Assembly (NCBI RefSeq): GCF_004341385.1
Contig: NZ_SLXE01000002.1
Coordinates: forward strand, 1-64,000
DNA from: Uruburuella suis
GTDB lineage: Bacteria > Pseudomonadota > Gammaproteobacteria > Burkholderiales > Neisseriaceae
DNA: 64,000 nucleotides
Direction of reading: 5' to 3'
Positions 14,579 through 22,977 of this stretch are shown here, piece by piece. Position 1 is the first letter of the stretch. Each line of letters begins with the position of its first letter. Under the pieces are notes generated by a model that was not told the DNA's origin, searched no databases, and saw only the letters and a program-made list of their open reading frames with translations. The position numbers and the translations under genes were made by a program.

Positions 14579-15958
14579 TTATTCCGCCGCCGCACCGGCC
14601 GGCTTGCGTTTGCGCGGTTTACGGCGGCGCTTTTTCTTGGGTGCGTCGCCAAGATTGCCGTCAGCCGAAGGCATGGCGGCTTCGTGGCTGCGGCCGCTGC
14701 CGGCGCTCATTTCGTTGCGCTTGTCATCCGCCGCATGCTGGAATACGGTCCACCATTGCGCCAAGCCTTCCTCAACCTCGCCTAATTGATCGCGCAGCAT
14801 CAAAAAATCGTAAGCAGCACGAAAACGCGGCTGCGCCAGCAAACGATGCGGGCGCGCGCCTTTGCGGTTGTCAAACTGCGGCTGCAAGGTCCAGATTTCG
14901 CGCATGGTGGCGGCAAAGCGCTGCGGCACGCCCCAGCCTTTTTCAATATCGTCGCGCAAATCGATGATGGCCGCATTCATGGCCGCCGCGCTTTTTTGTC
15001 CTTGCGCCAGATTGTTTTGCCAATGGCCGTCGAGCTGCGGCCACAAAACCGCCGCCAGCACAAAGCCCACCGACACCGATTTATCGGCACGCAAACGCTC
15101 ATCGGTGTTGTTCAGCGCCAGCGCCACAATGTTTTGCTGCTTGTGTTGGCCGCTTTGCTGCAAGGCGGTGAGCAGCGGGTGGATATCGGCATCCACGCCC
15201 AGCTTGTGCAATTGCTTCAGGCATTGGCGGGCATGGCCGGAAAACAAAAGCTTCATGATTTCATCGAAAAGCCGCGCCACCGGCTCTTGTTTCAGACGGC
15301 CTGCATAACCGTGTATCGGCTCGGCGGTGGCTTCATCCACCTCAAAGCCCAGCTTGCCCGAAAGGCGCACCGCCCGCAAAATGCGCACCGGGTCTTCCTG
15401 ATAGCGCGCGGCGGGGTTGCCTATCATCACCAGCCGGCGCGCCCTGATGTCGGCCACACCGTCGTGAAAATCAACGATTTTCTGCCGCACCGGGTCGTAA
15501 TAGAGCGCATTGCAGGTGAAATCGCGCCGCATGGCATCTTCTTCCATATTGCCATAGGTGTTGTCTTTCATAATGCGGCCGTGTTCGTTTTGCTGCACCT
15601 GGCCGCCACCGCGGAAAGTGGTTACTTCGATCGTTTCCGGCCCCACCATCACATGCACAATCTGAAAGCGTCGCCCGATAATGCGGCTGCGGCGAAACAC
15701 CTTGCGCACCTCTTCGGGCGTGGCATTGGTGGCCACATCAAAATCTTTCGGCTCGATGCCCAAAAGCAAATCGCGCACCGCGCCGCCCACCACATAAGCC
15801 TCAAAGCCTTCATGATGCAGACGACGCACCACTTTTTCCGCCGCAAAGCTGAGCATATCGGCACGGATACCGTGTTCGCTGAAATCGAGCACATCTTTAT
15901 GGGCACGCGCTTTGGCGCTTTTGCCCGGCAACACTTTGTGTAGCCATTTTTTCAACAT
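14579..15958 (-). CDS. pcnB: Poly(A) polymerase I
   Basis: PcnB adds 3' poly(A) tails that promote RNA decay. The 459-residue protein has the nucleotidyltransferase motif GGAVRDLLLG followed by KDFDVATNATPEEVRKVF, then RRDFTCNALYYD and the RNA-binding NPAARYQEDPVRILRAVR segment. A Lys/Arg-rich C-terminal tail (PKKKRRRKPRKRKP) follows. A CCA-adding enzyme is the alternative, but the tail and length favour PcnB. The start at 15958 (MLKKWLHKVLPG) is preferred; the in-frame extension to 16090 runs through a DUS pair. Confidence 0.9.
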   Translation of the reverse strand: MLKKWLHKVLPGKSAKARAHKDVLDFSEHGIRADMLSFAAEKVVRRLHHEGFEAYVVGGAVRDLLLGIEPKDFDVATNATPEEVRKVFRRSRIIGRRFQIVHVMVGPETIEVTTFRGGGQVQQNEHGRIMKDNTYGNMEEDAMRRDFTCNALYYDPVRQKIVDFHDGVADIRARRLVMIGNPAARYQEDPVRILRAVRLSGKLGFEVDEATAEPIHGYAGRLKQEPVARLFDEIMKLLFSGHARQCLKQLHKLGVDADIHPLLTALQQSGQHKQQNIVALALNNTDERLRADKSVSVGFVLAAVLWPQLDGHWQNNLAQGQKSAAAMNAAIIDLRDDIEKGWGVPQRFAATMREIWTLQPQFDNRKGARPHRLLAQPRFRAAYDFLMLRDQLGEVEEGLAQWWTVFQHAADDKRNEMSAGSGRSHEAAMPSADGNLGDAPKKKRRRKPRKRKPAGAAAE

Positions 15959-16182
15959 AATATTCACTTTAATTAAAACAGGCCGTCTGAAACGCAGCGG
16001 TTTCATTAAAACCTTTGCGCGCTTATCTGATGCAAATAAGCGTGCAAAGGTTTCAGACGGCCTCAGAGCATGCTTACGCTCCGACAACATTAATCAAAAA
16101 AACCAGCCCATGATTATACCCGAAAGGCTGCCCGCAAAAAAATATATCGGCTATAATACGCGCGACCCATAAGGAGAACCTC

Positions 16183-16371
16183 ATGTACCACTATAAATCC
16201 GACGCCACCCAATTTATCGACGACTATATCGAAAAGCACCCGCAAGAAGCCGAGCAGCGCCTGAAAAACCGCGCTTTGCTGTGGGATGTCGAGCTCAGCC
16301 CCGAAGAGCAGGCCGGCTTTGAAGCCGCTGAGCTGCCCAAACCACCCTACGCTTATCAGGCCGACGAATAA
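16183..16371 (+). CDS. DUF3460 family protein
   Basis: A 62-residue acidic protein of a small family found in beta-proteobacteria, of unknown function. The sequence from YHYKSDATQFIDDYI to the RALLWDVEL segment fits that family. AAGGAG sits 6 bp before the start and a TATAAT box at 16152 lies about 30 bp upstream, so this short gene appears genuinely expressed. Confidence 0.8.
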   Translation: MYHYKSDATQFIDDYIEKHPQEAEQRLKNRALLWDVELSPEEQAGFEAAELPKPPYAYQADE

Positions 16372-16472
16372 GGCCGGTTTGCCGGTTTGTTTTTGAGCCG
16401 GACACCCAAGCGGCAAGGCTTGGCGGCCTGATTCACACCAGCGCCGGCCAAACCCATTCAGACGGCCTGATT

Positions 16473-17141
16473 ATGACCCTCCACACCCATAATATCGACC
16501 CGGCGCTCACCGATTATTTGCGCAACATCAGCGAGCCGGAGCATCCGGCGCTTGCTGCTTTGCGCGCCCGCAGCGCCGGCCACCGCTTGGGCAAAATGGC
16601 CATCGCCCCCGAGCAGGCCGCCCTGCTCACTTGGCTTGCCCGGCTGATGCGCGCCGAGCGCTATCTCGAAATCGGCGTGTTTACCGGCTACAGCAGCACC
16701 GCTATGGCATTAGCCCTGCCCGAACACGGCCGCATCAGCGCCTGCGACATCAACGTAAGCTTCACCGACATCGCCCGCCAAAGCTGGGCCGATGCCGGCG
16801 TGGCGCACAAAATCAGCCTTTATCTGCAACCGGCGCTGCTCACTTTGGCCGAGCTGCTCGAGCAAGGCGAAGCGCTCAGCTACGACATCGCCTTTATCGA
16901 TGCAGACAAAGCGCCTACACCGCAATATTACGAATATTGCCTGCAATTGGTGCGCCCCGGCGGCCTGATTGCCATCGACAATATTCTGCTCGGCGGCCGC
17001 GTGATGCAGCCGGCCGACAGCCACAGCCCGCCTAGCCTGCGCATTTTGCAGGATTTCAACGCCGCACTGCCGCACGACCCGCGCATCGTGCCGATCACGC
17101 TGCCGGTGGGCGACGGCCTCACCTTATTGTTGAAAAAATAA
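16473..17141 (+). CDS. Class I SAM-dependent O-methyltransferase (COG4122 type)
   Basis: Predicted cation-dependent O-methyltransferase of the catechol/caffeoyl-CoA OMT type. The 222-residue protein has the SAM-binding motif YLEIGVFTGYSSTAMALALP, the acidic SACDINVS segment, the metal-site motif FIDADK and IAIDNILLGGRV. The substrate is unknown. A second, shorter protein of the same kind is encoded at 57557-58141. A lipoprotein gene follows after 14 bp, suggesting cotranscription. Confidence 0.88.
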   Translation: MTLHTHNIDPALTDYLRNISEPEHPALAALRARSAGHRLGKMAIAPEQAALLTWLARLMRAERYLEIGVFTGYSSTAMALALPEHGRISACDINVSFTDIARQSWADAGVAHKISLYLQPALLTLAELLEQGEALSYDIAFIDADKAPTPQYYEYCLQLVRPGGLIAIDNILLGGRVMQPADSHSPPSLRILQDFNAALPHDPRIVPITLPVGDGLTLLLKK

Positions 17142-17155
17142 CAGGGAAATATGCC

Positions 17156-17836
17156 ATGAAAACCGCCGCCCTGCTCACTACTGCCCTTCTGCTCAGCGCC
17201 TGCGCCACCCTGCCCGCGCCTGTGCCCCCCCAACCGGCCGAACCGGCCAAGCCCTCTGTTCCCTATCCCAGCCTAGATATGCAGGCACAAATCGACAGCC
17301 TCGGCATCCAAGTTGCCCGACTTGAAAATCAGCTGGAAAGCCTGCATACCCGCATCCAGCAGCTCGAGCGTCAAAGCAGCGCGCCGCGCGCCGCCGCAGC
17401 TGCACCGCGCCGCCCGCCCGTTGCCGGCAGCGTTGAAACCCTACCCGCAGCCACGCCTAACACCAACAGCGCCGAGCAACGCTACCAACAAGCGCAACAA
17501 CAATACCGCAGCGGCAACTATGCCGCCGCCATCACCCTTTTACGCCATGCCGAGAGCGGCGGCAATGGCGGCGACACCGCCCGCCAAAGCATGTATCTGC
17601 TCCTACAAAGCCATCAGCGCTTGGCCAATTGCGAATCGGTGATCAACATCGGCAACCGCTATGCCAACCGCTTTCGCAGCAGCGCCCAAGCACCCGAAGC
17701 CCTTTATAGCGTGGCCCAATGCCAAACCCGCCTGCAACAGCGCGACATTGCCCGCGACACCTGGCGCCGGTTGATTCAGATTTACCCCGACAGCCCCGCC
17801 GCCAAACGTGCCTACCGACAGATGAACCCGCGTTAA
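17156..17836 (+). CDS. CpoB/YbgF-like lipoprotein with coiled coil and TPR-like C-terminus
   Basis: The 226-residue protein starts with a lipoprotein signal (MKTAALLTTALLLSAC, Cys16). A short coiled coil of about residues 40-75 (IDSLGIQVARLENQLESLHT) follows, then a Pro/Ala linker and a C-terminal TPR-like region (YQQAQQQYRSGNYAAAI). This matches CpoB/YbgF, which coordinates Tol-Pal with cell-wall synthesis. No tol or pal genes are adjacent, so the role is inferred from architecture only. Confidence 0.72.
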   Translation: MKTAALLTTALLLSACATLPAPVPPQPAEPAKPSVPYPSLDMQAQIDSLGIQVARLENQLESLHTRIQQLERQSSAPRAAAAAPRRPPVAGSVETLPAATPNTNSAEQRYQQAQQQYRSGNYAAAITLLRHAESGGNGGDTARQSMYLLLQSHQRLANCESVINIGNRYANRFRSSAQAPEALYSVAQCQTRLQQRDIARDTWRRLIQIYPDSPAAKRAYRQMNPR

Positions 17837-17906
17837 ACCAAACAGGCCGTCTGAAAGCTTTTATCTCTCATTCATTTATTCATAACATTAACTTAAGGAG
17901 CAGCAC

Positions 17907-18398
17907 ATGATTCAAGTCGGCATCATTATGGGCAGCAACAGCGACTGGCCGGTTATGCAGCACGCCGCCCGATTTTTGCAGCAATTCGGCGTGGCTTTCG
18001 AAGCCCGCGTGGTTTCCGCCCACCGCACTCCCGATTTGATGTTTGAATATGCCGAAACTGCACGCGCGCGCGGCATCAAGGCCATTATCGCCGGTGCCGG
18101 CGGCGCAGCCCACCTGCCCGGCATGGTGGCCGCCAAAACCACCGTGCCCGTGCTCGGTGTGCCCGTGCCGAGCAAATACCTGCGCGGCGAAGATTCGCTG
18201 CTCTCCATCGTGCAAATGCCCAAAGGCGTGCCCGTGGCCACGTTTGCCATCGGCGAAGCCGGCGCGGCCAATGCCGCCTTGTTTGCCATATCGCTTTTGG
18301 CCAATGAAAACGCAAAGTTGGCGCAAAAGCTGGCCGATTTCCGCCACGCGCAACAAGAAGCCGTGCTGGAAATGGCGCTACCCGAAATAATGGATTGA
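17907..18398 (+). CDS. purE: N5-carboxyaminoimidazole ribonucleotide mutase
   Basis: PurE class I converts N5-CAIR to CAIR in purine synthesis. The 163-residue protein has the hallmark GIIMGSNSDWPVMQHAA, the SAHRTPDLMFEYA catalytic segment and AGAGGAAHLPGMVAAKT. No purK is adjacent. The ribosome-binding site AAGGAG precedes the start, and a long palindromic DUS terminator lies downstream. Confidence 0.96.
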   Translation: MIQVGIIMGSNSDWPVMQHAARFLQQFGVAFEARVVSAHRTPDLMFEYAETARARGIKAIIAGAGGAAHLPGMVAAKTTVPVLGVPVPSKYLRGEDSLLSIVQMPKGVPVATFAIGEAGAANAALFAISLLANENAKLAQKLADFRHAQQEAVLEMALPEIMD

Positions 18399-18454
18399 TG
18401 CCGGCAACATCGCCGCCTTGGTTGGTTGCACCGATTCAAGCCAATCAAGCATAA

Positions 18455-18510
18455 AAGCCATATAAACAGGCCGTCTGAAATCTTTCAGACGGCCTGTTTA
18501 TATGGCTTTC
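18455..18510 (+). terminator. Extended DUS palindrome, purE terminator
   Basis: A perfect 27-bp inverted repeat has a two-base centre. The inner 13 bp are the DUS pair and the outer 14 bp (AAAGCCATATAAAC and its inverse) extend it. It lies 57 bp after purE. Confidence 0.75.
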
Positions 18511-18560
18511 GATATTTAAAATCCGATAAAACCTGCACACGGTTTTCAAAATTAAAAAAT

Positions 18561-18585
18561 AAAACCGGCTCTAAAAGCCGGTTTT
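18561..18585. terminator. Terminator of the tRNA-Leu pair (bidirectional)
   Basis: AAAACCGGCT/AGCCGGTTTT form a 10-bp stem with a five-base loop, flanked by A-rich and T-rich runs on both sides. It lies 12 bp beyond the 3' end of the first tRNA on the minus strand. Confidence 0.75.
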
Positions 18586-18597
18586 ATTTTTTTAACC

Positions 18598-18684
18598 TGG
18601 TGCCCAGGAGAAGACTCGAACTTCCACACCCGTGAGGATACTAGCACCTGAAGCTAGCGCGTCTACCAATTCCGCCACCTGGGC
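18598..18684 (-). tRNA. tRNA-Leu (anticodon CAG)
   Basis: The 87-nt gene includes an encoded CCA end. The acceptor arms are GCCCAGG and CCTGGGC, and the D-arm includes GGTAGA. The anticodon stem CTAGC/GCTAG holds the loop TTCAGGT, giving CAG. A long variable arm typical of class II tRNA-Leu and a GTTCGAGTC T-arm follow. It reads leucine CUG codons. An identical copy lies 51 bp upstream. Confidence 0.95.
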
Positions 18685-18735
18685 CTGCAAAATAATTTAT
18701 CAAAACATCAAATTTAACGTGTAAACTAAAACAAA

Positions 18736-18822
18736 TGGTGCCCAGGAGAAGACTCGAACTTCCACACCCGTGAGGATACTAGCACCTGAAGCTAGCGCGT
18801 CTACCAATTCCGCCACCTGGGC
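18736..18822 (-). tRNA. tRNA-Leu (anticodon CAG), second identical copy
   Basis: The sequence is the same as the copy at 18598-18684, including the encoded CCA end. The two genes are 51 bp apart and probably share one transcript. Their promoter would lie between 18823 and the divergent rnr start. Confidence 0.95.
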
Positions 18823-18909
18823 TTTGCTTTAATTTGTTGTTTGCGTTAAAGTGTTGCCTCAACAAAGATGAGCATTATATATTTAAAAGAAAGATTGTCA
18901 ATCACTAAA

Positions 18910-21357
18910 ATGCAAAAAAAATCCAACTCTCCCAGCCTGCGGGAAAAAGACCCGTTTTTGGCACGCGAACAACAGCGCTACGATCACCCCCTCCCCAGCC
19001 GCGAGTGGGTGATTGAATTGCTGCAAAAAGAAGGCGTGCCGCTCAAAATCGAAGCCTTAGCAAACAAGCTCTCGATTACCGAAGCGGAGCAAGAATTTTT
19101 CGAGCGCCGCATCAAAGCGATGGCGCGCGACGGTCAGGTGTTGATCAACCGGCGCGGTGCCGTGTGTGCGGCCGACAAGCTGGAATTGGTGAAATGCCGC
19201 GTGGAAGCGCATAAAGACGGCTTTGGCTTTGCCGTGCCGCTCACCCCTACAGGCCAGGGCGATTTCGTGCTTTATGAGCGCCAAATGCGCGGGCTGATGC
19301 ATGGCGACATCGTTACCGTGCGCCCGGCCGGCATCGACAGGCGCGGCCGCCGCGAAGGCCAGGTGCTCGATATTGTCGAGCGGGCGCAAAAAGAAGTGGT
19401 CGGCCGCTTTTATATCGAACGCGGCATCGCCATTTTGGAGCCGGAAGACAAGCGCCTGAACCAAAGCATTATGCTGGAGCCCGACAGCTTAGCCGCATTC
19501 AAGCCCGAGCAAGGGCAAGTGGTGGTGGCGGAAATCGACAGCTATCCCGACGGCCACCGCCCGGCCGTAGCCAAGCTTATCGAAGTGTTGGGCGATTATG
19601 CCGACAGCGGCATGGAAATCGAAATCGCCGTGCGCAAGCATCATCTGCCGCATGTGTTCAGCGAAGCCTGCCTGCAAGAAGCGGCGAAAATTCCCGATGA
19701 AGTGCGCCCGAATGATATTAAAGGCCGGGTGGATTTGCGCGATTTGCCCTTGATGACCATCGATGGCGAAACCGCCCGCGATTTCGATGATGCCGTGTAT
19801 GCCGAAAAAATCGGCCGCAATTTCCGCCTGATTGTGGCCATTGCCGATGTGAGCCATTATGTACGCCCCGGCGATGCCATCGACACCGACGCGCTGGAGC
19901 GCACCACCAGCGTGTATTTCCCGCGCCGCGTGATTCCGATGCTGCCGGAAAAATTGTCCAACGGCATCTGCTCGCTCAACCCCGATGTGGATCGCTTGTG
20001 CATGGTGTGCGACATGGTGGTCACTTATGCCGGCAATATCAAAGAGTATAAATTTTATCCGGCCGTGATGCGCTCGCATGCGCGCCTCACCTACACACAG
20101 GTGTGGAACTGGATTGAAAAAGGCGGCGATTATCCGCACAAAGCCCAAATCGAGCCTTTATATAAACTGTTTCAGATTTTGCAGAAAAAACGTCAACAGC
20201 GCGGTGCCATGGAATTTGAAAGCACCGAAACACAAATGCTGTTTGACGATGGCGGCAAAATCGAGCGCATCGTGCCGGTGGTGCGCAACGATGCACACAA
20301 GCTGATTGAAGAGTGCATGCTGGCAGCCAATGTGTGCGCGGCGGAATTTTTGCTGAAAAACAAACACACGGCGCTATTCCGCAACCACTTGGGGCCCACG
20401 CCCGAAAAGCTCGCCACCCTACGCGAGCAGCTCGGCCTGCTCGGCCTGCATTTGGGCGGCGGCGACAAGCCCACGCCGAAAGATTACGCCACGTTGGCAG
20501 AAAAAATCGCCGACCGCCCCGACCAAGAGCTGCTGCAAGTGATGCTGCTACGCTCGATGCAGCAAGCAGCATACGAGCCGAGCAATGAAGGCCATTTCGG
20601 CCTGGCTTACGAAGCCTACGCCCACTTCACCTCACCCATCCGCCGCTATCCCGATCTCACCGTGCACCGCGCCATTAAAGCGGTATTGAACGGCGAAAAA
20701 TATGCGCCGAAATCCTGGCAGGCGCTGGGCGTGAGCTGCTCGTTTAACGAGCGGCGCGCCGATGATGCCAGCCGCGATGTGGAAAACTGGCTCAAAACCT
20801 ATTACATGCGCGACAAAGTGGGCGAAGTGTTCACCGGCCGCGTGTCGGGCATGGCGCAATTCGGCATTTTCGTCACCCTCAACGATATCCACATCGAAGG
20901 CATGGTGCATGTGAGCGATTTGGGTGAAGACTATTTCAACTACCGCCCCGAAATCATGGCCATGGTGGGCGAGCGCAGCGGCATCCGCTTCAATATGGGC
21001 GATGAAGTTACCGTCAGAGTGGCCCGTGCCGATTTGGACACCAGCAAAATTGATTTAACCTTAATCAGCAGCGAGAGTGAAGGCAAGAAACCCGGCCGCG
21101 GCAAAAAGCAGACGCCGCCGCAAAATGCCGCACCCGCCAAAGCCGCCGCCGCTAAAGCCGGCCAAGCCAAAACAGCCAAAAGCAGCAGCGCCAAAGCCGC
21201 CGCTTCGGGCAAGCAGAGCAAAGCACTGAAAATGGTCGACGGCAAAATCACCTTGGTCAGCAAAGAGCACAACCAAGCCGCAGATGAACACAAAAAAAGC
21301 CGCACCGCCGCCGCGCCGGCAGCGAAAAAACCGGCACCACGCAAGCGCAGGAAATAA
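18910..21357 (+). CDS. rnr: Ribonuclease R
   Basis: RNase R is a processive 3'-5' exoribonuclease that degrades structured RNA. The 815-residue protein has an N-terminal winged-helix region, cold-shock domains and the RNB catalytic domain with DGETARDFDDAVYAE as the metal site. A C-terminal S1 domain (GRVSGMAQFGIFVTL) and a long Lys/Ala-rich basic tail follow. The start at 18910 (MQKKSNSPSLRE) is preferred because the extra residues from 18868 are not expected in the family. Neither start has a strong ribosome-binding site. Confidence 0.95.
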   Translation: MQKKSNSPSLREKDPFLAREQQRYDHPLPSREWVIELLQKEGVPLKIEALANKLSITEAEQEFFERRIKAMARDGQVLINRRGAVCAADKLELVKCRVEAHKDGFGFAVPLTPTGQGDFVLYERQMRGLMHGDIVTVRPAGIDRRGRREGQVLDIVERAQKEVVGRFYIERGIAILEPEDKRLNQSIMLEPDSLAAFKPEQGQVVVAEIDSYPDGHRPAVAKLIEVLGDYADSGMEIEIAVRKHHLPHVFSEACLQEAAKIPDEVRPNDIKGRVDLRDLPLMTIDGETARDFDDAVYAEKIGRNFRLIVAIADVSHYVRPGDAIDTDALERTTSVYFPRRVIPMLPEKLSNGICSLNPDVDRLCMVCDMVVTYAGNIKEYKFYPAVMRSHARLTYTQVWNWIEKGGDYPHKAQIEPLYKLFQILQKKRQQRGAMEFESTETQMLFDDGGKIERIVPVVRNDAHKLIEECMLAANVCAAEFLLKNKHTALFRNHLGPTPEKLATLREQLGLLGLHLGGGDKPTPKDYATLAEKIADRPDQELLQVMLLRSMQQAAYEPSNEGHFGLAYEAYAHFTSPIRRYPDLTVHRAIKAVLNGEKYAPKSWQALGVSCSFNERRADDASRDVENWLKTYYMRDKVGEVFTGRVSGMAQFGIFVTLNDIHIEGMVHVSDLGEDYFNYRPEIMAMVGERSGIRFNMGDEVTVRVARADLDTSKIDLTLISSESEGKKPGRGKKQTPPQNAAPAKAAAAKAGQAKTAKSSSAKAAASGKQSKALKMVDGKITLVSKEHNQAADEHKKSRTAAAPAAKKPAPRKRRK

Positions 21358-21385
21358 TCTGCCGGCAAGTGCCGAGCCATCAAGC

Positions 21386-21413
21386 AGGCCGTCTGAAACC
21401 TTTCAGACGGCCT
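21386..21413 (+). terminator. DUS-pair terminator of rnr
   Basis: AGGCCGTCTGAAA and TTTCAGACGGCCT surround two bases, 28 bp after the rnr stop, followed by TT. Confidence 0.65.
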
Positions 21414-21506
21414 TTGTCAAATTTAAACCCTGCGCAGCAAATGTGAGCAGGATTATTGAACCCGGCACTTGTTTTCTGATCTGTGCATCGGCTCTCCACA
21501 AAGCAG

Positions 21507-21657
21507 TATAGTGAAATGCAAGAAAAAGTTACACAAAACTACATTTTGCAACGGCGTGGCTTGGGTTGATAAACCCAACGTTTCAGACGGCTCATGGATT
21601 TGTTGGGTTTACAACCCAACCTACCTGCCGTATCACTTTTTCTTACATTCCACTATA
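21507..21657. repeat. Repeat family A, copy 3
   Basis: The element has TATAGTGAAATGCAAGAAAAAG at the left and the inverse CTTTTTCTTACATTCCACTATA at the right. Inside are GGGTTGATAAACCC and a DUS in inverse orientation (TTCAGACGGC). At 151 bp it is the most complete copy in the window. Confidence 0.8.
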
Positions 21658-21722
21658 GATACGCCCGCCCCCGCTTTTTGCGGCGTAATCGTACACATGA
21701 AACTCGCCCTCGCTTAACAACC

Positions 21723-21758
21723 AAACAGGCCGTCTGAAAAGTTTCAGACGGCCTGTTT
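21723..21758 (-). terminator. DUS-pair terminator of folB
   Basis: Perfect 17-bp arms (AAACAGGCCGTCTGAAA and its inverse) enclose two bases, with T residues on both sides. It lies about 60 bp past the folB stop on the minus strand. Confidence 0.65.
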
Positions 21759-21820
21759 CATGCATAAAGCCTTGCACCGGCACGGCCTATTCTGCATTAA
21801 TTTTACGGGTGCTTGTGTGT

Positions 21821-22183
21821 TTATTCGCCATCCGCATCGGCACGCCGCTCGATTTCCACGCCCACTTCGCGCACATTAGCCAAAATGCCCGGCTTCACCA
21901 CGCGCACGCGCACCCATAAGGCGCCGAAATCCTGCAAAATCAATTCGGCAATGTGCTCGGCCAGCGCTTCGAGCAGCAAAAAGCTCTGCTCGCGCAGGCT
22001 TTGCCGCACCGCTTCGCACACATCACCATAATGAATGGTGTCGTCGATATGATCCGAGGCAGCAGATTGCTCGGCCACGCCGATATCGAGATCAAGCAGC
22101 AGCGTTTGCATTTGCTCGCGCTCCCAGTCATACACGCCGATTAAGGTATCGGCTTTCATACCGTGCAAAAAGATTTTATCCAT
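21821..22183 (-). CDS. folB: Dihydroneopterin aldolase
   Basis: FolB converts 7,8-dihydroneopterin to 6-hydroxymethyl-dihydropterin in folate synthesis. The 120-residue protein starts MDKIFLHGMKADTLIGVYDW, with the conserved YGDVCEAVRQ and FLLLEALAEHIAE segments and a C-terminal VRVVKPGI motif. It is divergent from plsY, as in many proteobacteria. Together with nudB at 12640, two folate-pathway genes lie in this window. Confidence 0.95.
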   Translation of the reverse strand: MDKIFLHGMKADTLIGVYDWEREQMQTLLLDLDIGVAEQSAASDHIDDTIHYGDVCEAVRQSLREQSFLLLEALAEHIAELILQDFGALWVRVRVVKPGILANVREVGVEIERRADADGE

Positions 22184-22231
22184 TTTGTTTTATTTCACGT
22201 TAGAATTGTTGCCTCATTCTAAATCAAAAGT

Positions 22232-22846
22232 ATGCTTATGTTGCTAAATTTATTGGCTGTGGCGGCCGCTTATTTAATCGGCTCGCTCTCGTTTGCCGTG
22301 ATTGTGTCTAAATTTTACGGCATGGCCGACCCGCGCAGCTACGGCTCGGGCAACCCCGGTGCCACCAATGTATTGCGCAGCGGCAAGAAAAAAGCGGCGG
22401 CGCTCACGCTGTTGGGCGATGCGCTCAAAGGCTTGGTGGCGGTGCTTTTGGCGCGCGCGCTGCAAGACACGCTGGGCTTGAGCGATGCCACCATTGCTGC
22501 GGTGGCGGTGGCGGTGCTGGTGGGGCATATGTGGCCGGTGTTTTTCGGCTTTAAAGGCGGCAAAGGCGTGGCCACGGCACTGGGCGTGCTTTTGGCTTTA
22601 TCGTGGCCGGTGGCGCTGATTTGCGCACTGGTGTGGCTGGTGATGGCGTTTGGCTTTAAAGTGTCGTCGCTCGCGGCGCTGGCGGCCACGCTGGTGAGCC
22701 CGATTGCCGCTTATTTCCTGATGCCGCACGGCTCTTGGGTGGTGGCCACGATGATCATTGCGCTGCTGGTGCTCTACCGGCATCAGAGCAACATCAAAAA
22801 TCTGCTGGGCGGCAAAGAAGGCAAAATCGGCAGTAAAACCGAATAA
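22232..22846 (+). CDS. plsY: Glycerol-3-phosphate acyltransferase PlsY
   Basis: PlsY is an integral inner-membrane enzyme that transfers acyl groups from acyl-phosphate to glycerol-3-phosphate. The 204-residue protein has five predicted membrane helices and the motifs SYGSGNPGATNVLRSGKK, GHMWPVFFGFKGGKGVATALG and VLYRHQSNIKNLLGGKE. It is divergent from folB with a short shared promoter region (48 bp). Confidence 0.95.
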   Translation: MLMLLNLLAVAAAYLIGSLSFAVIVSKFYGMADPRSYGSGNPGATNVLRSGKKKAAALTLLGDALKGLVAVLLARALQDTLGLSDATIAAVAVAVLVGHMWPVFFGFKGGKGVATALGVLLALSWPVALICALVWLVMAFGFKVSSLAALAATLVSPIAAYFLMPHGSWVVATMIIALLVLYRHQSNIKNLLGGKEGKIGSKTE

Positions 22847-22977
22847 TGCCCATTCAAAAAAATCAAAAAAGCAACTCGGCTGCGTTAACCGTTTGGCCGG
22901 TTTGCTATTTGAATGGGCATTTTCCATTCAAATAGCATTAATTATTTTTTACAAACCCATCTTGAAAGTTTATATCG

